Assembly (NCBI GenBank): GCA_035719045.1
Contig: DASTGO010000069.1
Location: forward strand, 1-19,537
Direction of reading: 5' to 3'
Source: DASTGO01 sp035719045
Lineage (GTDB): Bacteria; Actinomycetota; Actinomycetes; Actinomycetales; Kineosporiaceae
Length of the DNA stretch: 19,537 nucleotides
The notes under the pieces were generated by a model, which ran no database searches, was not told where the DNA came from, and saw only the letters and a program-made list of their open reading frames with translations. A program made the position numbers and the translations under genes. Positions 1 to 6,519 of the stretch are shown piece after piece. The number at the start of each line of letters is the position of its first letter. Positions within the stretch are counted from its first letter, which is position 1.

Positions 1-42
1 ATGCAACCTGCGGATCTCCGCCCAGTCCTCCACCGACAACAC
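1..42 (-). CDS. istA: IS21-family transposase IstA, N-terminal 14 codons (cut by window edge)
   Basis: Read on the minus strand, a GTG at 42 follows a purine-rich ribosome binding site (GGGAGGAAGG) and encodes VLSVEDWAEIRRLH up to the window edge. This closely resembles the usual N-terminus of IstA transposases of the IS21 family, where it begins the helix-turn-helix that binds the element's terminal repeats. IstA is the DDE transposase of a two-gene element and acts with the ATPase IstB. Only the N-terminus is visible, so intactness of istA and presence of istB cannot be judged. The terminal repeats immediately upstream (84-122) independently support the call. Confidence 0.8.
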   Translation of the reverse strand, partial: MLSVEDWAEIRRLH

Positions 43-83
43 CCCTTCCTCCCTGACACTCGACTGCCAGGGTTCTCGGCAAG

Positions 84-122
84 GGGGGTCAGTTTTCGAA
101 CGTCGTCAGGGGGTCAGTTTTC
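84..122. repeat. IS21 terminal repeats (two 14-base direct repeats)
   Basis: GGGGGTCAGTTTTC occurs at 84-97 and again at 109-122, a 25-bp period. They sit between the istA start and the element tip. In IS21 elements such repeats are the binding sites of the transposase. The istA promoter probably also lies in this stretch. Confidence 0.8.
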
Positions 123-138
123 CGGCGTCGCTGACACA

Positions 139-542
139 CCAGGACGTCATTCCACAGGAACTCCAGGACGCCCATGGGGGCAGTATGCCGCGGGTTGATC
201 GAGTCGCGGCGTTGACGGGAGGCTCCGTTCGGCGCGCGCAGGGCTCGACCTGGGGCGGCAGGGGGACGCGCGGGGCCGATCACCGCCGGGGGCATGTCGC
301 CTTCCGGTACCACGGCCAGTCTCACGGTCAAGGCCGGCCCAGGTGCTGGTGGTGGCAGGGAGGGTGCTCCGCACCTGCGGGGACCGGGTGAGCGTGTTGG
401 GCCTTGACCGTGAGCCTCGCTGGCCGCGGTACCTCCGCCCGCCGGCAGGGGACGATCACCCCATGCCGCGGACACCACCCCCGGGAGGACCCGATGAGCC
501 AGCACCCCCGCCACCCGCCTCACCGGCGACGTCCAGGACGGC
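139..542. other. Gene-poor stretch beside the IS element
   Basis: No convincing gene is seen. Reading frames open here are proline- and arginine-rich products of high GC and match no family I recognise. One frame starts at ATG 494 behind a GGAGG (484-488) and stays open into the membrane protein ending at 1096, but its first part has no recognisable character. The stretch probably holds degenerate sequence left by mobile-element activity. Confidence 0.4.
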
Positions 543-698
543 TTGACGGCCGAACCCCCGGCCGGTCAGCGCTCGACGGAGAGGCCTGCCGGGTCGGTAC
601 GGCGGCGCAGGGCGGGGGTGGAGAACACCGACTACGCCGCGTTCGCCGCCCGCCTCGGTGCCACCCGCCAGGCCGCACAGCAAAGATGGGGCCGGTGA
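543..698 (+). pseudogene. Internally deleted remnant of a small actinobacterial helix-turn-helix protein
   Basis: The frame ending at TGA 696-698 reads RRRRAGVENTDYAAF followed at once by AARLGATRQAAQQRWGR. From memory of a common actinobacterial family of roughly 70-100 residues, an N-terminus like NTDYAAF is normally separated from a C-terminal recognition helix like RLGxTRQAAQQRWG by some 40-60 residues covering a long helix and a GYSWAEIG-type segment. Here the two ends are fused in frame and the middle is missing, so this looks like an internal-deletion derivative. No ATG precedes it in frame; TTG 543 and GTG 618 are the only possible starts. A short translated peptide cannot be excluded. 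Confidence 0.5.
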
Positions 699-712
699 CC
701 ACCACGCTCGGC

Positions 713-1096
713 ATGATTGGCTCGCCGTGGCATGCTCATCCCGTGATCGACCAGCCCACCCCGCGCCGGGAGGCCATCCCCCCGTTGACTCGCACCCAGG
801 CGAGGGTCCTGATTGGGGGAGCGGTCGTCAACGTATTGGGGGGAGCGATCGGCTTCTGGTCTATCCCTGATGTCCGAGGCTTCATGGTCGGTTGGGTCTT
901 GATCGTCGCAGGGGTCGGCATCAGCTTCCTTGGCGGTGGCCGCCGTTTCGTGCCTAGCACACCACGCCAGGTGTTAGAAACGGCGAGAGCAGGTGGCCTT
1001 CCTGCCTGGCCGCTCACCGTCCTCACATTCGCGCTCCTTGCCATCGCGGCGGTCGGTCTGCTCCACAATGTCGTGTTGTCCTCTCCTCGACATTGA
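713..1096 (+). CDS. Small membrane protein, three predicted transmembrane helices
   Basis: I do not recognise a family. From ATG 713 the product is 127 residues. A polar N-terminus of about 30 residues is followed by three hydrophobic segments: ARVLIGGAVVNVLGGAIGF, GFMVGWVLIVAGVGISFLGG and PLTVLTFALLAIAAVGLLHN. A basic loop with RRFVPSTPRQ lies between the second and third. The start is uncertain: ATG 686, ATG 713 and GTG 743 are all in frame and none has a strong ribosome binding site, while the frame is open back to ATG 494. The membrane topology makes it a believable gene rather than a chance frame, but its function is unknown. Confidence 0.5.
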   Translation: MIGSPWHAHPVIDQPTPRREAIPPLTRTQARVLIGGAVVNVLGGAIGFWSIPDVRGFMVGWVLIVAGVGISFLGGGRRFVPSTPRQVLETARAGGLPAWPLTVLTFALLAIAAVGLLHNVVLSSPRH

Positions 1097-1424
1097 CCCA
1101 GCAACAGCTTCGTCGCGTCTGTTGCGTGCCCGATCGAGCGGATGCCGTGCAGCACCCCGCTCCGATCGCTCACCGATTGCTCACGAACGCAGCTGTCACC
1201 CACGTTCCCTCACGGCGCCAGGAACGACACGGCATGGCCCTGACCAGCACGGGAGCGCATCGCGGGACGACCAGCCCTCCCGTGACACGGAGGGGAGCAC
1301 TCTCTCAATCCGCGGGTTGAGGGTTCGGGCTCATGTCCTACTCATACCCGGAAGACGGTCCCGGGAGACTCTGGTCGTCTGTGAGTGGAAGCCGCACGAT
1401 CTGGTGCCGGGACGATCAGGCAGG
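1097..1424. other. Intergenic stretch without a recognisable gene
   Basis: About 330 bp between the membrane protein and the DUF3800-like gene. The frame of the downstream gene is open through it, but the translation upstream of 1425 (many Ser and Arg) has no conserved character. It probably carries the upstream signals of the DUF3800-like gene. No clear promoter boxes were found. Confidence 0.4.
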
Positions 1425-1970
1425 ATGCTCCGGGTGGGAGTGCACGCGTTTGCTGACGAATCGGTACGGGACCGGCTCTACCTGGTGAGCGCGGCCCTGG
1501 TCGCTCCGACCGAGGTTCACCAGCTGCGCGTGGCGATGCGTCGGCTTCGGATGCCTGGCCAGCGCGAGATCCACCTGAAGACCGAGAAGGCCCCTCGGCG
1601 TCGGCAACTCCTGGACGTGGTGGTCGGCAGCGGCGTCCAGGTCAGCATCTACAGCGCCGAGCACGCGAAGATCGGTCAGGAGCACGCCCGCGCCGCCTGC
1701 GTGCACCAACTCGTGGTGGACCTGGCGGACAAGGGCGCGGGACGCCTGGTCCTGGACTCGCGACCAGGCCGCGATCATCTGGACGCGCGGACGATCTGGG
1801 CGGCTCTGGGGACTCGGCCGGGGGCGGTGCTGCGTTTCGACCACGCCGACTCTGCTTCCGAGCCGCTGATCTGGGTCGCTGACGTCATCGGTTGGGCCCA
1901 TGGGGCGGGAGGGGAATGGCGACGCCGTGTCGCCCCCGCCGTGACCTGCGTAAATGACTGCACCCCGTGA
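1425..1970 (+). CDS. DUF3800-like protein
   Basis: The 181-residue product begins MLRVGVHAFADESVRDRLYL and continues LVSAALVAP, the pattern of DUF3800-type proteins: an acidic FADES motif at the end of the first strand, then a strand with small hydrophobic residues. A second acidic strand (RLVLDSRPGRD, about residue 105) and a C-terminal WVADVIGWAHGAGGEWRR helix fit an RNase H-like fold with acidic active-site residues. The family is common in actinobacterial genomes and often near mobile elements; its role is not established. The frame is open upstream, but homology-like sequence starts at ATG 1425 (GTG 1434 is an alternative). It lies in the IS-associated accessory part of the window. Confidence 0.6.
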   Translation: MLRVGVHAFADESVRDRLYLVSAALVAPTEVHQLRVAMRRLRMPGQREIHLKTEKAPRRRQLLDVVVGSGVQVSIYSAEHAKIGQEHARAACVHQLVVDLADKGAGRLVLDSRPGRDHLDARTIWAALGTRPGAVLRFDHADSASEPLIWVADVIGWAHGAGGEWRRRVAPAVTCVNDCTP

Positions 1971-2159
1971 CACGTCCTGATCGTGCCCAGGACAGCGCGA
2001 AGCCCGGCCGCCGTCCGTCCGAACGGGTGCCGGGCTCACTCCCTCAGCCTCACTGGCCTTGGTGACTCCAGTATCGGCAAGCTCCCAGGCCCGGTCAATC
2101 CGCGGACAAGGGTGTCCCCGCTCATGGGCCGCAGCCTGCGCCGACGAGCATTCGACAGA

Positions 2160-2477
2160 ATGGACCTCAGGACCGCTGTCCCGGACCCGAACGCCGAGTG
2201 GTGGACCACGACGGATGTGGCCGCCTATCTGGGTGTTCGTCTCGCGACAGTGAGCACGTATCGGAAGCGCGGTCAGATGCCGGCACCGGACATGACGCTC
2301 GGGCACACGCCTGCGTGGCGACCTGCTCGGATCATCGAATGGCATGCCACACGCCCTCGGCCGGGGGTTGGAGGACGCCTCGTTGGTTGGAGGACCCCCC
2401 GGTGCTGGCGGGGATGCCGGGCTAGCGGACCACCCGGATCGTGCAGGCCGAATCGGGAGCCGGCGGGTTCTTCGTGA
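2160..2477 (+). CDS. Short helix-turn-helix DNA-binding protein (excisionase/MerR-like fold)
   Basis: From ATG 2160 the product is about 105 residues. Residues 14-55 read as a winged-helix/excisionase HTH: WWTTTDVAAYLGVRLATVST, then YRKRGQMPAPDMTLGHTPAW. The pattern TTxDVAxYLGV...YRxRGxMPxPD is typical of small actinobacterial DNA-binding proteins. Related proteins, as I remember them, end soon after a W/R-rich helix and a RPGVGGR motif. Here that motif is followed by about 30 Cys/Trp/Pro-rich residues, suggesting the original stop was lost, perhaps through the 11-bp duplication at 2366-2395. ATG 2124 is an in-frame alternative start. It may regulate accessory genes; no target is visible. Confidence 0.6.
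   Translation: MDLRTAVPDPNAEWWTTTDVAAYLGVRLATVSTYRKRGQMPAPDMTLGHTPAWRPARIIEWHATRPRPGVGGRLVGWRTPRCWRGCRASGPPGSCRPNREPAGSS
2366..2395. repeat. 11-bp direct repeat in the 3' part of the HTH gene
   Basis: GGTTGGAGGAC is present at 2366-2376 and 2385-2395 (19-bp period). It falls just after the codons for RPGVGGR, where the protein stops looking like its family, so it may mark a small duplication that changed the frame. Confidence 0.5.
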
Positions 2478-2523
2478 ACGACCGTGTGACCTTGTGCGGC
2501 GGTCAGGTCGACGAGTTCATGGT

Positions 2524-2943
2524 TCAGAACCAGGTGGACCGACGGTATGCCTCGTACTGGGCGCCGAAGGCCGAGCCGAGGACGGCGTCCTCACGTCGCG
2601 CACGGATGACCTGGACCGGAATGAGAATGGCCCAGATGACCAATGCCTGCCAGCCCTGCACGGCCAGCAGAACGAGCAGGAACGCCGCCGTTCCGAAGAC
2701 GTAGATGGGGTGGCGGAGCTTGGCGTAGAAGCCGTTCGTGACCAGTTGACGTGCCTCGGGCCGGACGGAGAACGCTGCCCCGAGTTGCTGGCGGGCGATG
2801 ACCCACAGCGCGGCGCAGACGAGTGACAACGCGAGCGCCGCGAACCAACCGGGGGTGCGTAGGGCCGAGACGATGCCGAGCGCCAGGAGGACGAGGTAGA
2901 ACGCGAACATCGCGACCTCGACCGGTCGCAGGCCAGTGATCAC
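2524..2943 (-). CDS. Isoprenylcysteine carboxyl methyltransferase (ICMT/PEMT)-like membrane protein
   Basis: The 139-residue product has hydrophobic segments at about residues 10-28 (VAMFAFYLVLLALGIVSAL), 33-48 and 90-112. Between them lies the signature of the ICMT/phospholipid N-methyltransferase superfamily: RQQLGAAFSVRPEARQLVTN, then GFYAKLRHPIY (the family's GxYxxxRHPxY motif, which helps bind S-adenosylmethionine). The C-terminal AxRREDAVLGSAFGAQYEAY matches the family's E...F...Y motif. Bacterial members methylate membrane lipids or small molecules; the substrate is not predictable. It starts at GTG 2943 and lies 57 bp downstream of the SpoIIAA-like gene on the same strand, so the two may be cotranscribed. 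ATG 2910 is a less likely start. Confidence 0.8.
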   Translation of the reverse strand: MITGLRPVEVAMFAFYLVLLALGIVSALRTPGWFAALALSLVCAALWVIARQQLGAAFSVRPEARQLVTNGFYAKLRHPIYVFGTAAFLLVLLAVQGWQALVIWAILIPVQVIRARREDAVLGSAFGAQYEAYRRSTWF

Positions 2944-3000
2944 GATCCCCTGTCTACACCATGGAAGACGCTGCGAGCCGGGGCAGGTCGAGGGACGATC

Positions 3001-3459
3001 TCAGGCCGGGGTGCAACCGGGGTCAGCGACGGCAGACAGGCTCGCGCGCCAGGTGGGGGTGAGGGTCTCGAACGGCTCGTCCCCGTAGAGGATCCAGGCG
3101 CGGGCGGCCTCCTCACACCCGGGGTGACGCCCGTCGATGAAGCGCTCACCGATGTCGGGCGTGTAGCCCTGCACCAACCGCATCAGTCGACGGGCGGCGA
3201 TCTGGTCGGGGACGATCAACGCGGCGCGCCGCAGCCCCCAGCCACGAATCATGATCATGGCGTCCCGCAGGGCGTGCGTGACCTCGACGTCTCGGCCCGC
3301 CCGGTCGTGGTGGCGGACATCGATGACCAGCCCGAACCCTGACCGGCCCGCCACGGCCGACTCCACGTCCCGCGCCCAGCGCTGAAGGTCCGTCACCGTG
3401 AGCGGGTCCAGGAAGGCCACCCGGCACCCGAAGTCGGTCGGCTCGTTGATGATCGGCAT
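3001..3459 (-). CDS. SpoIIAA-like (STAS-fold) hypothetical protein
   Basis: From ATG 3459 (ribosome binding site GAGGGGAG close upstream) the product is 152 residues. The pattern FGLVIDVRHHDRAGRDVEVT, then a helix ALRDAMIMIRGWGL, the strand RRAALIVPD, the helix RRLMRLVQGY and a final EEAARAWILYGDEP resembles the SpoIIAA-like/STAS fold, with a beta-strand carrying D and alternating helices. I assign it by fold pattern only; no phosphorylatable DS-S/T-G motif is seen. The frame is open further upstream, but the extra 36 residues are Pro/Arg-rich and unlikely to be coding. The window holds three other STAS-type genes, so a role in partner-switch signalling is possible. Confidence 0.6.
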   Translation of the reverse strand: MPIINEPTDFGCRVAFLDPLTVTDLQRWARDVESAVAGRSGFGLVIDVRHHDRAGRDVEVTHALRDAMIMIRGWGLRRAALIVPDQIAARRLMRLVQGYTPDIGERFIDGRHPGCEEAARAWILYGDEPFETLTPTWRASLSAVADPGCTPA

Positions 3460-3913
3460 GGCTCCCCTCGCCCTCGTCCGGGCCGCGGGCCAGGCATCCG
3501 CCCACCCCCTACAAGGATCGGGACCGGGCCCAGCGACTTGAGGTTTCCGCCCCGGGCGACGACCCACCGGTAACCCGTATCCGGCAGAAATGCGACGGTG
3601 GCCCGAGCCGATGCGGGGAGAAGCCGGACCGGGCCGCCAGTAACGCCGGCCCTGTCAGGTACGAAGCGGGGCCGCCGCTGCGCTGTCACTGAAACTGAAC
3701 CGGCCAACTGGTTGATCACCGTCTGTGAAAGGAATTCGCCTCCTGAGCCAGGTGGGCCCGGCGGCACGCCATGGACGGTCACCCCGTGGTGCTGCCCTGG
3801 TCCCTTGGCTTGTAGTCCGTCCGGGCGGGTGCGCCGGGGGGGTTCAGGTGGTCGGGGGCGCGGACCGAAAAACGGTGGGTCCTGACGGGGAATCGCAGAA
3901 GGGTTCTACTGGA
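3460..3913. other. 454-bp divergent intergenic region upstream of the chemoreceptor gene
   Basis: It lies between two divergent genes, so it should hold promoters for both. I found no convincing -35/-10 pair, operator or riboswitch. The chemoreceptor frame is open back to 3725, but that part (rich in Gly and Arg) lacks protein character. The sequence AGAAGGG near 3897-3903 is the likely ribosome binding site of the chemoreceptor. Confidence 0.4.
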
Positions 3914-6058
3914 ATGTTGAAGAATGCCGGGATCTCGGCGCGGATGAATGTCCTGGTGGGGATCTTCGCGGTCGCGCTGATCGGGATCGTCGTGTTGGGG
4001 TATGCGGCGGTGACCGGTCAACTGGACGCGCAGAAGGAACTGGCCGGGATGGCCGGAATGCGGTCGGCGGCGCAGACGATGCAGTACGACTTCGCCGACT
4101 TCAACGGCTGGCAGACGGCCTACGCCTTCGATGTCGCACACCAGGGGGCGCAGGCGGCCGCGGACACGGCGCCGTCCCGGAAGTCGTTCCTGGACTCAGT
4201 GGCCCGTACCCGCACGGATCTGGCGACGCTGAAGAAGCTCGCCGCCGCACGACCGGACACCGATCAGGCCCTGCTGGTCAAGGCCTCCGACGAGGTCGAC
4301 AAGTTCATGAAGGTCGACGACCAGATCGTGGGGCTGTACCGCCAGGGGATCCCGGCCGCCCGCACCCAGGCCGACGCCCTGGTCCTCGGCGACGAGATCA
4401 AGATCTTCGGCGATGCGGTGACCAACCTGAACTCCTTCACCGACAACCTGACCAAGGACCAGGAGGCCACCACGAAGGCGGCGCAGGACTCCGGCAACCA
4501 GACCCTGCTGGTCAACATCGTTCTCGGTCTGATCGTGCTGGCCGTTGTGGTCGCCCTGTCCCTGTACATCGCCGCCACCATCCGCCGCCCCCTGGTCCAG
4601 CTGGCGGAGTCCAGTGACCGGATGGCCGCCGGGGACTTCCAGTTCACCCTGGACACCAGCCGCGGTGACGAGGCCGGGCGGGCGCTGCGGGCGTTGGACG
4701 GGATGAAGACCAACCTGCAGAGCGTCATCACGGACACCAAGTCCCTGGTGGCCGCCGCGACCGAGGGGAAGCTGGACACCCGGGTGGACGCCGACCGCCA
4801 CCAGGGCGACTACCGGGCCATCGTGGACGGGATCAACGCCACCCTTGACGCGGTGATCGGCCCGCTGACCGAGGTGAGCCGGGTGCTGGCCGCGATGGAG
4901 GCGGGGGACCTCACCCAGACCATCACGGCCAGCTACGGCGGACAGTTGGAGGACCTGCGCCGGGCGGCCAACAACACGGTGGCCGGCCTCGCGCAGACCT
5001 TCGGTGAGATCGGCCGGGTGCTGCAGGCGATCGACAACGGCGACCTGACCCAGACCATCGACGCGCAGTTCCGCGGCAGCTTCGAGGAGATCCGTCAGGC
5101 CACCAACAACACCGTGACCCGGCTGGCGCAGACCGTCGGCGAGGTCGTCTCCGCCTCCGAGCAGCTGGCCACCGCCTCCAACCAGATCGCCTCCACCGCC
5201 CAGACCCTGTCCCAGGCCTCCAGCGAGCAGGCCGCCAGCGTGGAGGAGACCACCGCCAGCATCGAGCAGATGTCCGCCTCCGTCGCCCAGAACGGCGAGA
5301 ACGCGAAGGTCACCGACGGGATCGCCGCCAAGGCCGCACAGCAGGCGTCCGAGGGTGGTCAGGCCGTCCAGCAGACCGTGGAAGCGATGAAGGACATCGC
5401 GGCGAAGATCGCGATCATCGACGACATCGCGTTCCAGACCAACATGTTGGCGCTGAACGCCACCATCGAGGCCGCACGGGCCGGAGAACACGGCAAGGGG
5501 TTCGCGGTGGTCGCCACCGAGGTCGGCAAGCTGGCCGAACGCTCCCAGGTCGCCGCGCAGGAGATCGGTCAGCTCGCCGGGGACAGCGTCGCCACCGCCG
5601 AGCGCGCGGGATCCCTGCTGGGAGAGATCGTCCCCTCGATCGGGAAGACCTCCGGTCTGGTGCAGGAGATCGCCGCCGCCTCCGCCGAACAGACCGCCGG
5701 CGTCGGACAGATCAACAAGGCGATGACCCAGATCAACACCGTCACCCAGCAGAACGCCTCCTCCTCCGAGGAACTCGCCGCCACCGCCGAGGAGATGTCC
5801 ACCCAGACCGGGAACCTGCAGGACCTCATGCGCTTCTTCAAGACCGGCCGGACCCGTCCCGGCGACAAGGACGCCCACGTCACCGGACAGGCCAGGCGGA
5901 CCCTTCCGGCGCCCGCCCAGCGCACGACCTCACCCCACGGGGACCAGGCCCTGGTCGGCGTCGGCGCGGGGAAGGCGGCCGCCGGCAACGGTCACTCCGC
6001 CTGCAACGGTCACTCCGCCGGAGTCGACCCGACCAGCGCGCGCTTCGAACCGTTCTGA
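3914..6058 (+). CDS. Methyl-accepting chemotaxis protein with tandem HAMP-like repeats
   Basis: The 714-residue transmembrane chemoreceptor senses outside signals and passes them to a cytoplasmic coiled coil. TM1 is at about 11-33, a helical extracellular sensor at 36-196 (four-helix-bundle type by its heptads), and TM2 at 198-221. A HAMP domain (222-275) follows, then repeated HAMP-like units with EGKLDTRV (284-291), EAGDLTQTI (329-337) and DNGDLTQTI (374-382). The signalling domain is at about 405-644, with its hairpin tip at 507-543 (QTNMLALNATIEAARAGEHG, then KGFAVVATEV). Glu/Gln pairs such as SSEQAASVEETT are likely methylation sites. The C-terminus is a flexible linker ending in RFEPF, which fits the CheR/CheB tether consensus x-[HFYW]-x-x-[HFYW]. 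The start is ATG 3914 because TM1 begins soon after it and AGAAGGG precedes it. Ligand unknown. Confidence 0.93.
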   Translation: MLKNAGISARMNVLVGIFAVALIGIVVLGYAAVTGQLDAQKELAGMAGMRSAAQTMQYDFADFNGWQTAYAFDVAHQGAQAAADTAPSRKSFLDSVARTRTDLATLKKLAAARPDTDQALLVKASDEVDKFMKVDDQIVGLYRQGIPAARTQADALVLGDEIKIFGDAVTNLNSFTDNLTKDQEATTKAAQDSGNQTLLVNIVLGLIVLAVVVALSLYIAATIRRPLVQLAESSDRMAAGDFQFTLDTSRGDEAGRALRALDGMKTNLQSVITDTKSLVAAATEGKLDTRVDADRHQGDYRAIVDGINATLDAVIGPLTEVSRVLAAMEAGDLTQTITASYGGQLEDLRRAANNTVAGLAQTFGEIGRVLQAIDNGDLTQTIDAQFRGSFEEIRQATNNTVTRLAQTVGEVVSASEQLATASNQIASTAQTLSQASSEQAASVEETTASIEQMSASVAQNGENAKVTDGIAAKAAQQASEGGQAVQQTVEAMKDIAAKIAIIDDIAFQTNMLALNATIEAARAGEHGKGFAVVATEVGKLAERSQVAAQEIGQLAGDSVATAERAGSLLGEIVPSIGKTSGLVQEIAAASAEQTAGVGQINKAMTQINTVTQQNASSSEELAATAEEMSTQTGNLQDLMRFFKTGRTRPGDKDAHVTGQARRTLPAPAQRTTSPHGDQALVGVGAGKAAAGNGHSACNGHSAGVDPTSARFEPF
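5985..6019 (+). repeat. 17-base tandem direct repeat in the chemoreceptor C-terminal linker
   Basis: GCAACGGTCACTCCGCC occurs at 5985-6001 and 6003-6019 (18-bp period) and encodes the repeated residues NGHSA. It lengthens the flexible linker before the terminal RFEPF. Confidence 0.8.
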
Positions 6059-6122
6059 CCCAACCGGAGCACATCGAGAACGCAACACGTGAACCACCTG
6101 CCGCCGACGCACACCGGCCGGT

Positions 6123-6142
6123 GGGCGGCCCCTTCGCCGCCC
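6123..6142 (+). terminator. Possible hairpin terminator after the chemoreceptor gene
   Basis: GGGCGGC (6123-6129) pairs with GCCGCCC (6136-6142) across a 6-nt loop, a perfect 7-bp GC stem 65 bp after the stop codon. No T-run follows. Actinobacterial terminators often lack one, but at this GC content chance hairpins are common. Confidence 0.3.
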
Positions 6143-6402
6143 CCGGGCCGGTTGCTGGGCAAGAGCCGGGCGACCTCCGCCCTGGCTGCTGCCCAGGCCC
6201 TCCAGGAGCGGACCCGGGCGGCCCGGGCCACGTCCGGGCGGCACACGCAGGACGACCGGGGCCGGGGCGATCCGTAGATCCACGACCCTCGCGCGACGGC
6301 CCGTCCACCATCCCGGCAGGGACGGCCGGGGTGTCGGAAGTCTGATTTCAGCGAACTCCCACCCATGCACACTGAATGCCTCTAAAGTCAGCAATTCCAC
6401 TA

Positions 6403-6418
6403 TGTGTCTGGCCACACA
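6403..6418. promoter_or_regulatory. CRP-like palindrome TGTGT-N6-ACACA
   Basis: TGTGT at 6403-6407 and ACACA at 6414-6418 are separated by six bases. This is close to the CRP-family operator TGTGA-N6-TCACA and retains the GTG-N8-CAC core. It sits in the low-GC stretch about 100 bp before the STAS start, a sensible operator position. The match is short, so this is a candidate only. Confidence 0.35.
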
Positions 6419-6519
6419 CAGTCAGTAATGCAAGGTTGGATCACTGGCGGCGCCCCACGTTGACTACGTTGTCGGAACGTCCGCCCGTGACCACCCGACG
6501 GGGGCTATGGAGGATGGCC

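Larger units (their letters stand above)
1..138 (-). mobile_element. End of an IS21-family insertion sequence
   Basis: The istA start lies next to a non-coding end with two copies of a 14-base repeat, and the outermost bases read TGTGTCAGCGACGCCGG on the minus strand. Multiple short repeats inside each end and a 5'-TG...CA-3' tip are typical of IS21 elements. The exact tip is ambiguous between 136 and 138 because both positions end in CA. The element extends leftward out of the window, so the other end and any target-site duplication cannot be seen. Confidence 0.75.
6059..6519. other. Intergenic region between the chemoreceptor and STAS genes
   Basis: No gene is supported. The left two thirds are very GC-rich and contain a hairpin (6123-6142). 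The part from about 6340 to 6475 is clearly lower in GC than its surroundings and is the likely promoter region for the STAS gene; it includes the palindrome at 6403-6418. Confidence 0.5.

Noticed and set aside
89..523. Minus-strand frame crossing the IS21 tip
   Set aside because: It spans the element boundary and its sequence is Pro/Arg-rich without conserved character, so it is likely a chance frame.
1305..1350. Possible tRNA 3' end or attachment site (GGTTCGGGCTC)
   Set aside because: The bases on either side do not form a T-arm stem, and no acceptor or anticodon arm could be found.
3540..3720. Possible c-di-GMP or other riboswitch before the chemoreceptor gene
   Set aside because: I looked for the conserved GEMM core and similar motifs on both strands and found no adequate match.
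4196..5878. Minus-strand 560-codon frame opposite the chemoreceptor
   Set aside because: Gly/Leu/Asp-rich shadow of the heptad codons; no family features.
6474..6500. ECF-type promoter beginning GGAAC
   Set aside because: No matching -10 element at the required spacing; a single 5-base match is not enough.
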